A stretch of 64,000 nt of DNA from Desulfocapsa sp. (GCA_024763035.1 JANTGG010000003.1:1-64000); one strand, 5' to 3'; positions 8,890 through 17,595 are shown, counted from the first letter of the stretch. Translations and numbers: made by a program. The notes: generated by a model not told the origin, from the letters alone.

Positions 8890-9597
8890 CTACGAAAGCA
8901 GGGCGATAACTGTGGCACATCTTCCGGTACACCCATCCCCTTCCCGGCAGGCACGGCGATAGGAGAAGTAATCAGGTGAACAGGAGGTACACAGTTCAGC
9001 TGCCTTGATGTGTTCATCTCTCAGTCCTGCCTGCAGCAGCTGCATCCTGGATATCTGCCAGAAATCAAAATAATTTTTCTTTACCTGAAAATCAAGGAAC
9101 GCGGGTGGAAATTCCAGGGAATGGTTGACAAACTCGGCACAGCACGGTCCCAGGGAGGGGCTGATATGAGCCCGTATCCTCCCGGGGGAAGAATTGTACA
9201 GAGCAATCATCTTCTCTGTGGTTTTCCCGATAATATTTTGCACACTTCCCTGCCATCCACTGTGGATTGCTGCAATTGCGGGACAATCCGGATCGTAAAG
9301 TGTGACTCCCTGGCAATCCGCCTGCTGTATCATCAGACCAAGATCGGACTGATCTGTCATAAGTGCGTCATAGCCATTCACTTCAAGATCTGCGGAAACA
9401 AGCTTCCGGGTGATATAACAGCTATCCCCGTGTACCTGCCTGGCGGACAGGAGAGTTCTGATGCCCAGTTGCTCCTTCACCCGCCGTCGATTTTCAGTAA
9501 CTGAAACAGCATCATCGCCGACACTGTAACTGAGGTTCAGTGAGTCATAGGGGGAGACACTTACTCCTTTAAATCTCTTCAGGGATACTGTAATCAT
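8890..9597 (-). CDS. pgeF: Polyphenol oxidase/purine nucleoside phosphorylase, YfiH/LACC1 family
   Basis: The 235-residue cytosolic protein has the family's metal triad: His in 'SARQVHGDSCYI', Cys in 'IQQADCQGV' and His in 'IAAIHSGWQGSVQNI'. The C-terminal 'SYRRACREGDGCTGRCATVIALL' is also typical. Family members act on purine nucleosides and have been proposed to remove mis-incorporated L-Ser in peptidoglycan precursors. Length is normal. It lies 53 bases upstream of the response regulator gene on the same strand, so cotranscription is possible. Confidence 0.92.
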   Translation of the reverse strand: MITVSLKRFKGVSVSPYDSLNLSYSVGDDAVSVTENRRRVKEQLGIRTLLSARQVHGDSCYITRKLVSADLEVNGYDALMTDQSDLGLMIQQADCQGVTLYDPDCPAIAAIHSGWQGSVQNIIGKTTEKMIALYNSSPGRIRAHISPSLGPCCAEFVNHSLEFPPAFLDFQVKKNYFDFWQISRMQLLQAGLRDEHIKAAELCTSCSPDYFSYRRACREGDGCTGRCATVIALLS

Positions 9598-9653
9598 GGA
9601 CGATCATAGGACATCGCCCCACCTCGCTGCAAAAAACAGCCTGTGGGGCTAAA

Positions 9654-9690
9654 CAAAAATGGGGAAGACTCCCGAAGGAATCTTCCCCAC
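9654..9690 (-). terminator. Rho-independent terminator of the DUF3373 porin gene
   Basis: On the minus strand GGGGAAGA pairs with TCTTCCCC (bases 9661-9668 and 9681-9688, 12-base loop) and is followed by ATTTTTGTTT. It lies between the porin stop codon and pgeF, so it should insulate pgeF from the strongly expressed porin gene. Confidence 0.8.
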
Positions 9691-9725
9691 ACAAACAAAC
9701 AACTCTTTTAAAGCAATAAATCGAC

Positions 9726-11273
9726 CTAGAAATATGCCTCAAAAGTCAGGTAAAGCTGATCTGCGGTCTCAGCAGGATCAAGTCCCATCTGAGAAAATCC
9801 CATAGCAGTCATGGCATCATCCATGTCGTATGGTTTCAGGTTCCAGTCCATGGAACCGGTGTAATCATAGTCATAACGCTGATAACCGAAACGAATGAAG
9901 GTTTTGGCATATTTAGACATTGCTCCACCAGTGGGCAGATCGTAGATACCATACACCTCGTAAACGTTACCACGGGCAGCAAGTTTTGACTGATACAGGT
10001 CATCATTACCACCAGTCATTGCGATCCAGTACTCAGAACCCCAGTTCCACTCAAGACCCAATTTCAGACCAATCTGGTCGATATCATAGCGGGCACCAAT
10101 ATAAGTAGAGTAACCATTCTCGCTATCGGTATTAGGACCAGCCATTCCCTGCTGCATCATCATGACATCGTTGAACATGCCATTACTGTTGGGATCGGTC
10201 TGAGACCATCCACCAGCTGCAAAGATGTTCACAGGACCGAACTTATCCTGGTACACAGCAGATGTGTGCAGAATATTACCAAGATTCATGCGGGCACCGT
10301 AACCACCATCAGCCTGAGGCATTCCAGCCATCTGATTGATTATCGGATCCTGGAAATCAGGGTAGTTAAATACGTTCATGGCGAGGAAAGACTGGATGTT
10401 GATGAAGCGGTTACCCTTCTTCATAAGATCCCAGCTGAATCCTGCAAAATCCATGTCACTCAGTGCATTTGCGGCATCAGACTCAAGTCCATCCTCAAAT
10501 CCACGTCCGTAGCAGAAACGCACACGACCGGTTCCCATGGATTCAACACCCCAGCGATAGGCATATCCCATGGAGATACCATCAAAAGGCCAATCCATAT
10601 ATGCAACCGGAGTTGCAAGACGCTGATCAGCACCCATGCGAAGCTGTGCGGGAGGTCCATCTGTGGTGGGACGACGACCGATGGAGAACCAGATAGGTGC
10701 TCCACCTATGTTGTTCCAGTTTGCGAAGGCACGATCAACACGAAAAGCGTTGTCGGACGGGGTACGGGTGGAGTTACCATCCCACATGGGGAATACCTGA
10801 CCATTACCATTCTGACCGGTTCCACCTACCTGAATGGGAGTTCCCCAGGCCTTATACATGGCGAGACGTGCTTTAAACTCTACATTCTCAGTTGCTTTCA
10901 CACGCATGTTCAGACGAAAACGATTGGTCCACATGGTGTCATTGCTGTAATCCTGTCCGGAAACACCAGTCATGTTGTAGTAATCCAAACGGGAACGGAA
11001 ATCTCCATACCATTTGAAACGAGCTGCGAGATCCCAGCTGTCAGAACGATCTTCAAGATCACCGACGGTGTCTGCAAGATCATCAAAATCACTCTGGCTT
11101 ACACCGCTGCCGCCGCTGCCCTGAGCCATCTGAGCCTTCAGTTGGTCCAGCTGCATGCTCAACTCTTCGATTTTCCTCTCCAGATCATTGCTGTTCGCTC
11201 CACCACTGGCAGATGCTACTGCAGGCAGCGCAATCAGACCAGCAAGGGCTAACATGGAAAATTTTTTGACCAT
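9726..11273 (-). CDS. DUF3373-type outer-membrane porin
   Basis: The 515-residue protein has a signal peptide (1-22, ending AVASASGG) and a short coiled coil (about 28-50, 'DLERKIEELSMQLDQLKAQM'). The rest is beta-barrel with alternating aromatic strands, ending in 'LYLTFEAYF' with the C-terminal Phe needed for outer-membrane assembly. The pattern 'RFKWYGDFRSRLDYYN ... TNRFRLNMRVKATENVEFKARLAMYKAWG' is that of DUF3373 porins common in sulfate-reducing and metal-reducing Desulfobacterota. GAAGGAGG lies 6 bases before the ATG, and a long leader and strong terminator suggest an abundant general porin. Confidence 0.85.
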   Translation of the reverse strand: MVKKFSMLALAGLIALPAVASASGGANSNDLERKIEELSMQLDQLKAQMAQGSGGSGVSQSDFDDLADTVGDLEDRSDSWDLAARFKWYGDFRSRLDYYNMTGVSGQDYSNDTMWTNRFRLNMRVKATENVEFKARLAMYKAWGTPIQVGGTGQNGNGQVFPMWDGNSTRTPSDNAFRVDRAFANWNNIGGAPIWFSIGRRPTTDGPPAQLRMGADQRLATPVAYMDWPFDGISMGYAYRWGVESMGTGRVRFCYGRGFEDGLESDAANALSDMDFAGFSWDLMKKGNRFINIQSFLAMNVFNYPDFQDPIINQMAGMPQADGGYGARMNLGNILHTSAVYQDKFGPVNIFAAGGWSQTDPNSNGMFNDVMMMQQGMAGPNTDSENGYSTYIGARYDIDQIGLKLGLEWNWGSEYWIAMTGGNDDLYQSKLAARGNVYEVYGIYDLPTGGAMSKYAKTFIRFGYQRYDYDYTGSMDWNLKPYDMDDAMTAMGFSQMGLDPAETADQLYLTFEAYF

Positions 11274-11449
11274 TGTCTTTCCTCCTTCCTCTTTAATTAT
11301 TACGACCAGACTCTCCTGAAAAGCCGGTCAGCGCTCAGGTTCCATCGTTATCTATTGACGCGGATACCTGAAACTCCTCATAAAAAAAACAGCACGTACA
11401 GACCGGTTCAAAAGATCAGACTGTACAAATTTTTTGACTTCAATTGTTT

Positions 11450-11478
11450 GTACTATCTCATTTCCCGTTCAGTGTCAA
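11450..11478 (-). promoter_or_regulatory. Sigma-70-type promoter for the DUF3373 porin
   Basis: On the minus strand a perfect TTGACA (11478-11473) is followed after 17 bases by TAGTAC (11455-11450), a weak -10. Transcription from here would give an approximately 170-base leader before the porin start at 11273. Confidence 0.4.
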
Positions 11479-11599
11479 CTAATTATCTCTATTTTCACAT
11501 GATTTCACTATATTTTCATAACTCCCCGACCAAAATGTATCGTCTTTTTACAACCACCACAATATGTGGTATAGGAAGAGGTCTCTCAGCAAGTTACTC

Positions 11600-11621
11600 C
11601 TCTCCGGGCCGGGGAGTTTTT
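11600..11621 (+). terminator. Orphan plus-strand terminator-like hairpin
   Basis: CTCTCC (11600-11605) pairs with GGGGAG (11611-11616, one G-T wobble) across a 5-base loop and is followed by five T. No plus-strand gene precedes it, so it may end a small RNA or antisense leader transcript. Confidence 0.35.
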
Positions 11622-11686
11622 ACGATATGCTCCAGACTTCGAATTGTGCCGGTAGCCCCGGTCAAATAAATCCACTGCTTCCACCC

Positions 11687-12160
11687 TCACAGCCGTTTCA
11701 GCAAAACGAATTTCGTCACCCCTTTACTCACCGTTTTCCCCAGGAGTTCATAATCAAAACGATTTTGGTACCAGTCTGCCATCTGCCGGGTAACGAGCCA
11801 GAGCCCGGCTGCACCGATATCTCCGGCCCAGCGTTCCCACTCCCGCAGAAACAGGGAACCGACCCCATGATTTCGATATTCCGGGAGCACCATCAGTCCG
11901 GTGCCACAGGCATACTCTCGCAAAAAGAGTTCCTCTGCATACCCTGCCGGAGGAGGGGAGGTCTCAATAATTGTGGAGAACCCGACTATGCGATCCTGCA
12001 GTCCGGCGAGAAAAAGTGCCCGATCGGGCTTTTTGGCATAGCGTTGAATTTTATCGAGAAAAACATGGACAAACTGCGGATTCATATCCTTTTTCAGGTC
12101 ATGAAAAGCTCTGTCGGTATCCTCTATACCTGCCCGGAAGACAAAAAATGACTGATCCAT
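11687..12160 (-). CDS. GNAT-family N-acetyltransferase
   Basis: The 157-residue protein has the GNAT acetyl-CoA fold: a central strand 'LFLREYACGTGLMVLPEYRNHGVGSLFLREWERWA', where 'EYRNHGVGS' is the pyrophosphate-binding R/Q-x-x-G-x-G/A loop, then 'AAGLWLVTRQMADWYQNRFDYELLGK', matching the C-terminal 'YxxxGF' region. The substrate is unknown. Its ATG overlaps the stop codon of the upstream DUF1566 lipoprotein gene by one base (TAATG), so translation is coupled. Confidence 0.8.
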   Translation of the reverse strand: MDQSFFVFRAGIEDTDRAFHDLKKDMNPQFVHVFLDKIQRYAKKPDRALFLAGLQDRIVGFSTIIETSPPPAGYAEELFLREYACGTGLMVLPEYRNHGVGSLFLREWERWAGDIGAAGLWLVTRQMADWYQNRFDYELLGKTVSKGVTKFVLLKRL

Positions 12161-12768
12161 TAGAGATCATGTAACACAGCTGCCCGTTTTTGCTGATATT
12201 CGCTTTCCGTGATAAGATCCTGCCTACGCAGTGCTTCAAGCATGAGCAAGCGTTGCTCTGCAGTTTGGGGATGACTGATCAGGTTAGAAGGCTCAGAAAC
12301 CTCTGCCGGATCAGCTGTTTCAATGACGCCTGTTCCATCAGGGTTACGCACAGGAAGGGCTCTCAGGGCAAAAGAAAGAACCTTTTCCATTCTGGAACAG
12401 CCGCTGTGTCGAAAATTACAGTAGACCGCCCTGCTGTCATCCGTGTCTGACGCCCAGATAAGATCCGAGCTGATCCGGATTATTTTTTCATCTTTTTTCA
12501 GCCCCGACTCCTGCAATGCGATAAGCTCGCTCTGCGTGGGCATTCTCCAATCATGATAATTCCCGCCGCTGAAGTTTTCACAATATTCCACTGCTTCCTG
12601 CCAGGTAACGCTCCTGTCATTTGCCGATGCTGCCCACATCAGTCCGGTGTCAATATCAGAGACGGTACCGTCGTTATTGCTGACAAAATGTTCGGCAAGT
12701 TTTTCTTCAGAGCTGGCACAGGCAGACAGGAGGAACAGCAGGCAGAAAACGACAGTATATTTTTTCAT
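12160..12768 (-). CDS. DUF1566-domain lipoprotein with a C-terminal SHOCT-like helix
   Basis: The 202-residue protein has a lipoprotein signal with lipobox LLSAC (Cys16), so it is membrane-tethered outside the cytoplasm. The body 'DGTVSDIDTGLMWAASANDRSVTWQEAVEYCENFSGGNYHDWRMPTQSELIALQ' is the DUF1566 (Lcl C-terminal) fold, where conserved Trp and Cys residues recur. The last 40 residues ('MLEALRRQDLITESEYQQKRAAVL') look like a SHOCT oligomerisation helix pair. Function is unknown. It is the first gene of a pair with the acetyltransferase. Confidence 0.75.
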   Translation of the reverse strand: MKKYTVVFCLLFLLSACASSEEKLAEHFVSNNDGTVSDIDTGLMWAASANDRSVTWQEAVEYCENFSGGNYHDWRMPTQSELIALQESGLKKDEKIIRISSDLIWASDTDDSRAVYCNFRHSGCSRMEKVLSFALRALPVRNPDGTGVIETADPAEVSEPSNLISHPQTAEQRLLMLEALRRQDLITESEYQQKRAAVLHDL

Positions 12769-13183
12769 TGCTCTCTCTTAGTGATATGCGTAATCGAATT
12801 TCAAGGTCTTCAATCTTACTGAACCCTGACTATCAGCAACGTTCAGCTGAACACTATCTGCTGGAAAAATGAAATCCTGCAGTGGTATTTTGCAGTTACT
12901 GGAGCCTCAATGGAATTAAGGACAAGCAACAAAGTTTTTGTTTCCCTGCGACAATCCCTCCCATTGCTGTATATCATAGCACTCGCGAATTACAAATCAA
13001 AATAGTGGTCAAGCCTGACAAAGTGACTTCGTCCTTTCCAGGGCAGCTTTTCAGGAGTAAGACGCTAACACCGGTGATGAACGGTAAGCCGGCATAAGTG
13101 CCTTGGTGATGTTTGTAACATTCTGTCATTAAAGCAAGTATGGAACTTCGTGTTTTTTATTACAGCTTTTCAGGAGTAAGACA
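12769..13183. other. Non-coding region carrying repeat copy A and a palindrome
   Basis: No convincing gene is seen. It contains a perfect 12-base palindrome GTTCAGCTGAAC (12841-12852), possibly an operator for the minus-strand lipoprotein gene, and most of repeat copy A (13044-13187). The short open frame at 12882-13097 runs into the repeat and has no ribosome-binding site. Confidence 0.6.
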
Positions 13184-13187
13184 CTAA
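13044..13187 (-). repeat. Dispersed non-coding repeat, copy A
   Basis: Two conserved blocks flank a variable 45-base middle. Block 1 (13065-13105, 41 bases) is identical, as reverse complement, to 56920-56960. Block 2 (13151-13187, 37 bases) matches 56841-56877 with one mismatch. In this copy a second partial block 2 (CAGCTTTTCAGGAGTAAG, 13044-13061) abuts block 1, as if two units had been joined head to tail. Block 1 contains CACCGGTG and GCCGGC palindromes and a GGCA/TGCC mini-hairpin. Block 2 supplies the TAG stop codon of srkA. The strand given is arbitrary, chosen opposite to copy B. Confidence 0.85.
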
Positions 13188-14194
13188 TACAATGTGATAT
13201 TCCCGGTACCTTCCCGAATACGATCGAGCTGATCGCTGAGATCGGCAATTTCTCCTTCCCAGTATTCCCGCGATGCAAATCCGGCAACAATGGGAGCTGC
13301 GCCGTCTGCCTTGTACTGATAGGTCAGCCAAGCGATGTAATGGAGAAAACGCATGGCACGAAGGGGTTCGATCAGAGCAAAGGAACGACGGTCGAAATGA
13401 TGAAAGGTCTCATATCCTTCCAGAAAAAGATCGATCTCCAGCAGGTAATCTTCAGGTTTGCCCGGCAGCAGCATCCATAGATCCTGAACCGGTGGTCCCA
13501 TTGCCATATCGTCAAAATCGATGAGAAAGAAAGACTCTCCCGGACGATAAATAATATTTGAAAAGTGACAGTCACCATGGATTCTGCTGATCTTTATGTC
13601 CCGAAACAGGGGGGTAATCTCATCAAGCAGTTCCCGGCACAGTGCCGCAAAACGTAATGCCAGTTCAGGATAGCCTATCACCCCGCTTTCCAGAATAAAA
13701 CTGATCTGGTCGGAAGTGAGACGATCCGGTGTCATCCTTACCCTGTCTTTTGCCGCATGCACGGCACCCACAGCATGACTTCTGCCCAAAAGGCGGCCGA
13801 TCTCCATCCACTGATCTTCGCTGAATTCATCTGAACTGCGCCCCCCACAGTGGGGAAAAACACTGAAAAAGAGGTTCTGATACCCGCCTAAAGTTTCACC
13901 ATTTTTCAGGAGTAGGGGCGGAACCACCGGAATTTCCTGTGTATCCAGTTCCAGTAGAAAATCCTGCTCATCCTGCAGGGCTTCTTGTGACCAGCGTCCG
14001 GGACGGTAAAACTTCACCACAATTCCCCTGTTATCAACGGTCATAAGCTCAAAGACACGATTAATATAACTGCTCAACTGCCTGCAGAGATTTGTGCAGG
14101 GGACTCCCAGACTTTCTTCCACAAGGTTCAGCACCGTCTCCGGTCCAAGTTCCGGAAATGCACTATCCCCGGAACTGCTGTTTACTGTGTTCAT
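13184..14194 (-). CDS. srkA: SrkA/YihE-type stress response Ser/Thr protein kinase
   Basis: The 336-residue protein has the APH/choline-kinase fold. YihE-like features are '[30 protein letters not shown]' (Lys for ATP), '[15 protein letters not shown]' (catalytic HGDxxxxN loop) and '[21 protein letters not shown]' (metal-binding Asp). E. coli SrkA phosphorylates protein substrates and protects against stress-induced death; the same role here is inferred. Its start overlaps the rnhA stop codon (ATGA). Its own stop codon lies in the end of repeat copy A, so the last residues may have been altered by insertion of the repeat. Confidence 0.85.
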   Translation of the reverse strand: MNTVNSSSGDSAFPELGPETVLNLVEESLGVPCTNLCRQLSSYINRVFELMTVDNRGIVVKFYRPGRWSQEALQDEQDFLLELDTQEIPVVPPLLLKNGETLGGYQNLFFSVFPHCGGRSSDEFSEDQWMEIGRLLGRSHAVGAVHAAKDRVRMTPDRLTSDQISFILESGVIGYPELALRFAALCRELLDEITPLFRDIKISRIHGDCHFSNIIYRPGESFFLIDFDDMAMGPPVQDLWMLLPGKPEDYLLEIDLFLEGYETFHHFDRRSFALIEPLRAMRFLHYIAWLTYQYKADGAAPIVAGFASREYWEGEIADLSDQLDRIREGTGNITLY

Positions 14195-14883
14195 GGTCTA
14201 TACCCGGTATCCTGCGGAAGATTTCTTTTTCTTGCATTTGCCACTGCCAGCTGATCACAACGTTCATTCAGCGGATGACCGGCATGCCCTTTCACCCAGT
14301 GAAAACTGACCGGTCTCTTTTCGGTAAGCAGCAGCAGCTCTGCCCACAGATCCTCATTTTTAGCAGGCTGCCCGTCGGATTTCTTCCATCCCCGTTTACG
14401 CCATCCCCTGGCCCATCCTTTGCTTATCCCATTTACCACATATTGAGAATCCGAATAAAGCAGCACCGGTTGTTTATCGTTCCCAAGAGACTGCAGTGCC
14501 TTGATGCACGCCATAAGCTCCATCCGGTTGTTGGTGGTAAGACGATAGCCGCCGGATAACTCCCGTTCCCCTTCTTCATCCACTATAACTGCACCATATC
14601 CCCCGGGTCCCGGGTTATTTATGGCACCGCCGTCCGTATAAATCAGTACATTATCGGCAGGGACATCCGGGAGAACGCTTGATGTTTTCTGTATCTTCTT
14701 CCTGCCCGGTTTTACCTGCTGCCGCCCGGGATCAACCATCCACTTTTCTGCATCCTGGCGGCTGACAAAGCCTTTGTACTTTGCACCACCAAAACCTTTG
14801 ACCTGGGCTTCCGCTTCCGGCCAGGACGTGTAAATTCCGGTTTTCCACCCGTTTGCCACTGCATAAAATTTCTTCTTTGCCAT
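14191..14883 (-). CDS. rnhA: Ribonuclease HI with N-terminal RNA/DNA-hybrid-binding domain
   Basis: The 230-residue protein has a viroplasmin-like hybrid-binding domain (residues 1-45, '[34 protein letters not shown]') followed by a linker and an RNase HI domain. The catalytic acids are visible: Asp in '[12 protein letters not shown]', Glu in '[13 protein letters not shown]', Asp in '[11 protein letters not shown]', and the C-terminal '[16 protein letters not shown]' with the last Asp. It cleaves RNA in RNA-DNA hybrids. I start at the ATG at 14883, where the hybrid-binding domain begins, rather than 10 codons upstream. It is cotranscribed with srkA. Confidence 0.92.
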   Translation of the reverse strand: MAKKKFYAVANGWKTGIYTSWPEAEAQVKGFGGAKYKGFVSRQDAEKWMVDPGRQQVKPGRKKIQKTSSVLPDVPADNVLIYTDGGAINNPGPGGYGAVIVDEEGERELSGGYRLTTNNRMELMACIKALQSLGNDKQPVLLYSDSQYVVNGISKGWARGWRKRGWKKSDGQPAKNEDLWAELLLLTEKRPVSFHWVKGHAGHPLNERCDQLAVANARKRNLPQDTGYRP

Positions 14884-15102
14884 AAAGATTTTCACCGAAA
14901 ACAGAGAAAACACCCTGCTTCAAATACCTTCTAATGAGTTTTTTTATTTATTTTTTTACTGCGTGGCTGAAACGCTCAGGAAAGGACTTCCTGCTGAAGG
15001 GATGGAGATGGATAGAGGCCTTGAGAGATTGAGAGTCCGGAAGAGAAAAAAAGAACTCCCCGGGCACCGAGCCTTTACAGACACTACTCCTGCCTGCTGA
15101 TC

Positions 15103-15118
15103 GCTCGCAGGGGCGAGC
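15103..15118. repeat. REP-like hairpin
   Basis: GCTCGC (15103-15108) pairs with GCGAGC (15113-15118) over a 4-base loop and is followed by TCCTACA. The sequence resembles short extragenic palindromes of the GCGAGCTCCTAC kind found repeated in many proteobacterial genomes. Only one copy is seen in this window. Confidence 0.4.
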
Positions 15119-15152
15119 TCCTACAATACGCCGTCATTTCTGGTGTTTTTTA

Positions 15153-15213
15153 ATCAGTGCCTTGGAAAATGTTTTCTTATTTCTGTAAAGAAAATATCTG
15201 ATAAGGCACTGAT
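15153..15213. repeat. Nested long inverted repeat
   Basis: ATCAGTGCCTT (15153-15163) and AAGGCACTGAT (15203-15213) are perfect 11-base inverted arms, and inside them TTTTCTT pairs with AAGAAAA, so the whole 61 bases could fold into one long hairpin. There is no downstream T-run on either strand. The arm core AGTGCCTTG also occurs in block 1 of the dispersed repeat. Confidence 0.6.
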
Positions 15214-15231
15214 ACCGGTTTCCAGGACTGC

Positions 15232-15351
15232 CTAATTGATCATTCCGATAATAAAAAAACCGATGATAACAAAAGTAAAGAACACACCTACTTTAATGCA
15301 GATTGTGTGATCCTCTTCCGGTTTTTCGTGTCCGTGCCCATGTCCGCTCAT
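15232..15351 (-). CDS. 39-residue His-rich single-pass membrane peptide
   Basis: The peptide starts MSGHGHGHEKPEED, carries one Cys (residue 18) and ends in a single hydrophobic helix (about residues 21-38, VGVFFTFVIIGFFIIGMI). GGAGG lies 8 bases before the ATG, the strongest support that it is translated. The alternating His-Gly head followed by acids could bind a divalent metal such as Ni, Cu or Zn at the membrane face. I do not recognise a named family. It stands alone, about 100 bases downstream of the barrel gene at 15456 on the same strand. Confidence 0.65.
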   Translation of the reverse strand: MSGHGHGHEKPEEDHTICIKVGVFFTFVIIGFFIIGMIN

Positions 15352-15455
15352 ATCAATATCCTCCATCATTTGCAAAATACAATACCTGTTGCGGGTATAT
15401 GAACAATTTTATTTCACTTTGTCGATCTCTTTTTTCAGGATCGGCAAAATCATCC

Positions 15456-16658
15456 TTAAAAATACCAGGCAATTTCCACTTTCAGCATATCGTCATAGCG
15501 CATTCCGTATGCCGGATCTGCCTGCTCAACATCGACAAAAAAAAGAGCATCAAGGGTCAGTTTCCAGTTCTCTCCAAGCCGTCGAGCCGCCTCCAGCGAG
15601 TAAAACCAGGTAGACAGTTCCACGTCTTTAATAAGCCCCATCAAAAGCTCCGTACTCTCGGCATCATTTAGTGCAAGACGCAGCCCCACCATGATATCGT
15701 TATTGTAGGGGGAGGCAAATTCGGCAGCACGATCATCAAACACATATTCACCGAGTACTCCCAGATCCAACTGACTGTCGGCAATGGAATAAAAGGTGTA
15801 TTCAAAACCGAAAGTCGTTGCCGCAAAAGGACGCCCCTGCCCACTGCGATAGAGGGCTTCAGCCTTCCACAGCCAGTTTCCGGCAACCATCTGTATATCG
15901 AGCCCGGTCTGTTGAATCTGCTCGTAATAAGGAATCAAAACAAGTTCGCTCCCCTCCACTGCGGGTATCAGTGTCGGTTCTCTGCCGGTACCGATAAAAT
16001 GGTACAGCCCCACATCGGCATCGCCAAAGCTCTGGCTGTATCGAAGGGCAAGGTCAAGGTGAGTCTGTTCGGCACCGCTTTCGTACCGTGCCTGATCCAC
16101 ATCAATGAGAAAAGAGGGTCGCAGCCGGCCATTTGCACCGGCAAAGGTTCGTTCCCGAAACCAGGGCAGAACAAAGGCATCCATTGCTCCCCAATCCCTC
16201 AGTGCAGAAAAATGGATCATGGGCTGCCCAAGTTTTTCTTCACCATCAAGGGATTCAACAAGATCCGTCTGGTTAATGATATCCACCAGATGCACAAATT
16301 CAGTGGCGCCCCAGAAAACCTTGCCCACACCCAGCACAAGCTCCCAGCTCTCTGCCAGATAGAGGTACTTCGCCTCACGTAGATCCCCGTGCGTGCGTTC
16401 ATTGTCCGCACTGTCCAGACGAAGAAAAGGGGTGACTGTGAGGCTCGAACCGGATGCAAACTCATGATACAATTCAATTTCACCTGCCCAGGAGAGGTCG
16501 TTGTGCTCCTGGCGGGGATCGGCCGGGGAATCGGGAAAGAGCCGTGTCTGCAGAGACACGTTGCCCGACAGCTCGAAAGAAAAAACGGGGAAGGGTAAAA
16601 ACAACAGAAAAAATATCTGCAAAAAACTGATACGGAGCAGGGGAGATCTTCGTTTCAT
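15456..16658 (-). CDS. Outer-membrane beta-barrel protein paired with a LolA-like gene
   Basis: The 400-residue protein has a signal peptide (1-28, ending PVFSF) and beta-barrel-like alternation throughout, ending in 'MLKVEIAWYF' with a C-terminal Phe. The stretch 'GKVFWGATEFVHLVDIINQTDLVESLDGEEKLGQPMI' (about 112-148) looks like the most conserved part. It begins 12 bases after the stop of the LolA-like gene, so the two form an operon. Such pairs often accompany RND permeases moving lipid-like molecules to the outer membrane; no RND gene is next to this copy. A decayed relative of this gene lies at 46166-46471. Confidence 0.7.
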   Translation of the reverse strand: MKRRSPLLRISFLQIFFLLFLPFPVFSFELSGNVSLQTRLFPDSPADPRQEHNDLSWAGEIELYHEFASGSSLTVTPFLRLDSADNERTHGDLREAKYLYLAESWELVLGVGKVFWGATEFVHLVDIINQTDLVESLDGEEKLGQPMIHFSALRDWGAMDAFVLPWFRERTFAGANGRLRPSFLIDVDQARYESGAEQTHLDLALRYSQSFGDADVGLYHFIGTGREPTLIPAVEGSELVLIPYYEQIQQTGLDIQMVAGNWLWKAEALYRSGQGRPFAATTFGFEYTFYSIADSQLDLGVLGEYVFDDRAAEFASPYNNDIMVGLRLALNDAESTELLMGLIKDVELSTWFYSLEAARRLGENWKLTLDALFFVDVEQADPAYGMRYDDMLKVEIAWYF

Positions 16659-16670
16659 GTCGACCCGGAC

Positions 16671-17465
16671 TTACTTTGCCCTTTTCAAGCTGTTTTTATT
16701 GAAATCCCGGTCACTCAATCCAGTTTGAAACCGGTAGTTGGAAAACAGGAGTGTTGTCGACTTTCCATTCTGATGGTTGACCATCTGCAGCTCATCTGCC
16801 CGCCAGTATCTGTTCAGGTACTGCTGGTATCCTTTAAAGATTAGGGTTTTCAAGTGACTGCTTTTCCGGTCAAAAAATTCAATCTTCCACACCCGATACT
16901 GATCCTTGTCCATCCAGACCACCTGCCGGGTATATCCGGAATTATTTGTATCCACCGGATAACGCTCAAACACAAAACAGTCATGCCCCGCCATGGGCTC
17001 ATCACGCAGATACTTATAGGTATATTTTTCAATCTCCTGGCTGGCAATATCCTCGTAGGAAAATTCACTGCCCATAAAAGAACCCGATTTATTACGGGAA
17101 CTGATCCGTTTTACCCGCTTTAACGCAGGCAGGTAGAGCCACTGTTCATCGTCACCGACTTTATGAGAAAAGGTGAGAAAGGCTGTCCCCTTCACATCCC
17201 GGGGCGTATCGAAAATGGAAAGGCTTTTATCACCATCATCAGCCACCTCCAGGGTTTTACTCCGTATTGCCCGCCGGCTCTCCTGCCCATGCTTATTGCG
17301 CAGGGTCATCAGCATATCGGCACGGGAATCGCCAAAACCCTGATCCCGCTGATCGGCTTCCATGGCAATGGCAAGTCCTTTTTCTTCAGGTGTTTGCGCA
17401 AAACAGGGTGAAACTGCCACCATCATCATCAAGCATCCTGCCACTACTCCCAACAGTAAGCGCAT
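16671..17465 (-). CDS. Outer-membrane lipoprotein-sorting (LolA-like) periplasmic protein
   Basis: The 264-residue protein has a signal peptide (1-23, ending SPCFAQ). The body matches the LolA-like family that accompanies RND exporters: 'DKSLSIFDTPRDVKGTAFLTFSH', 'QWLYLPALKRVKRISSRNKSGSFMGSEFSYEDI', 'YRVWKIEFFDRKSSHLKTLIFKGYQQYLNRYWRADELQMVNHQNGKSTTLLFSNYRF'. It probably carries a hydrophobic molecule across the periplasm. The start at 17465 has AAGGAG 8 bases upstream; a longer open frame upstream lacks a signal peptide. A clear paralogue lies at 46475-47299 ahead of the PKS. Confidence 0.82.
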   Translation of the reverse strand: MRLLLGVVAGCLMMMVAVSPCFAQTPEEKGLAIAMEADQRDQGFGDSRADMLMTLRNKHGQESRRAIRSKTLEVADDGDKSLSIFDTPRDVKGTAFLTFSHKVGDDEQWLYLPALKRVKRISSRNKSGSFMGSEFSYEDIASQEIEKYTYKYLRDEPMAGHDCFVFERYPVDTNNSGYTRQVVWMDKDQYRVWKIEFFDRKSSHLKTLIFKGYQQYLNRYWRADELQMVNHQNGKSTTLLFSNYRFQTGLSDRDFNKNSLKRAK

Positions 17466-17595
17466 GGTTTTTTCTCCTTTATAGAATAAACTCATTTCTT
17501 CCCCTGATACATCTCGGGCAGCTCCCGGGAAAAAAGTTCCCAATCCCTGCTCCTCATCTGTGCTCCTGCCTGCAGTGGCATTCATTGCCATGATT

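Larger units (their letters stand above)
11274..11686. other. 413-base non-coding region between porin and GNAT genes
   Basis: No coding gene is supported here. It holds the minus-strand porin promoter (11450-11478) and leader, a short inverted repeat ACCACA/TGTGGT (11556-11561 and 11565-11570), and a plus-strand terminator-like hairpin (11600-11621) that has no plus-strand gene in front of it. Confidence 0.6.
14884..15231. other. Non-coding region with REP-like and long inverted repeats
   Basis: No gene is seen between rnhA and the small His-rich peptide gene. The region contains a REP-like hairpin (15103-15118), a nested long inverted repeat (15153-15213) and an A/T-rich stretch near 14935-14960. 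Confidence 0.6.

Noticed and set aside
10266..11252. 328-codon open frame antisense to the DUF3373 porin
   Set aside because: It lies wholly inside a gene with clear homology, its translation is low in complexity with no domain, and it has no ribosome-binding site.
12882..13097. 71-codon open frame overlapping repeat copy A
   Set aside because: No ribosome-binding site, composition unlike a protein, and the second half is repeat sequence.
13044..13187. CRISPR-like or integron attC-like array
   Set aside because: There are only two to three units, the spacers are not regularly flanked by one repeat, there are no cas or integrase genes, and the TAAC/GTTA core spacing does not fit attC.
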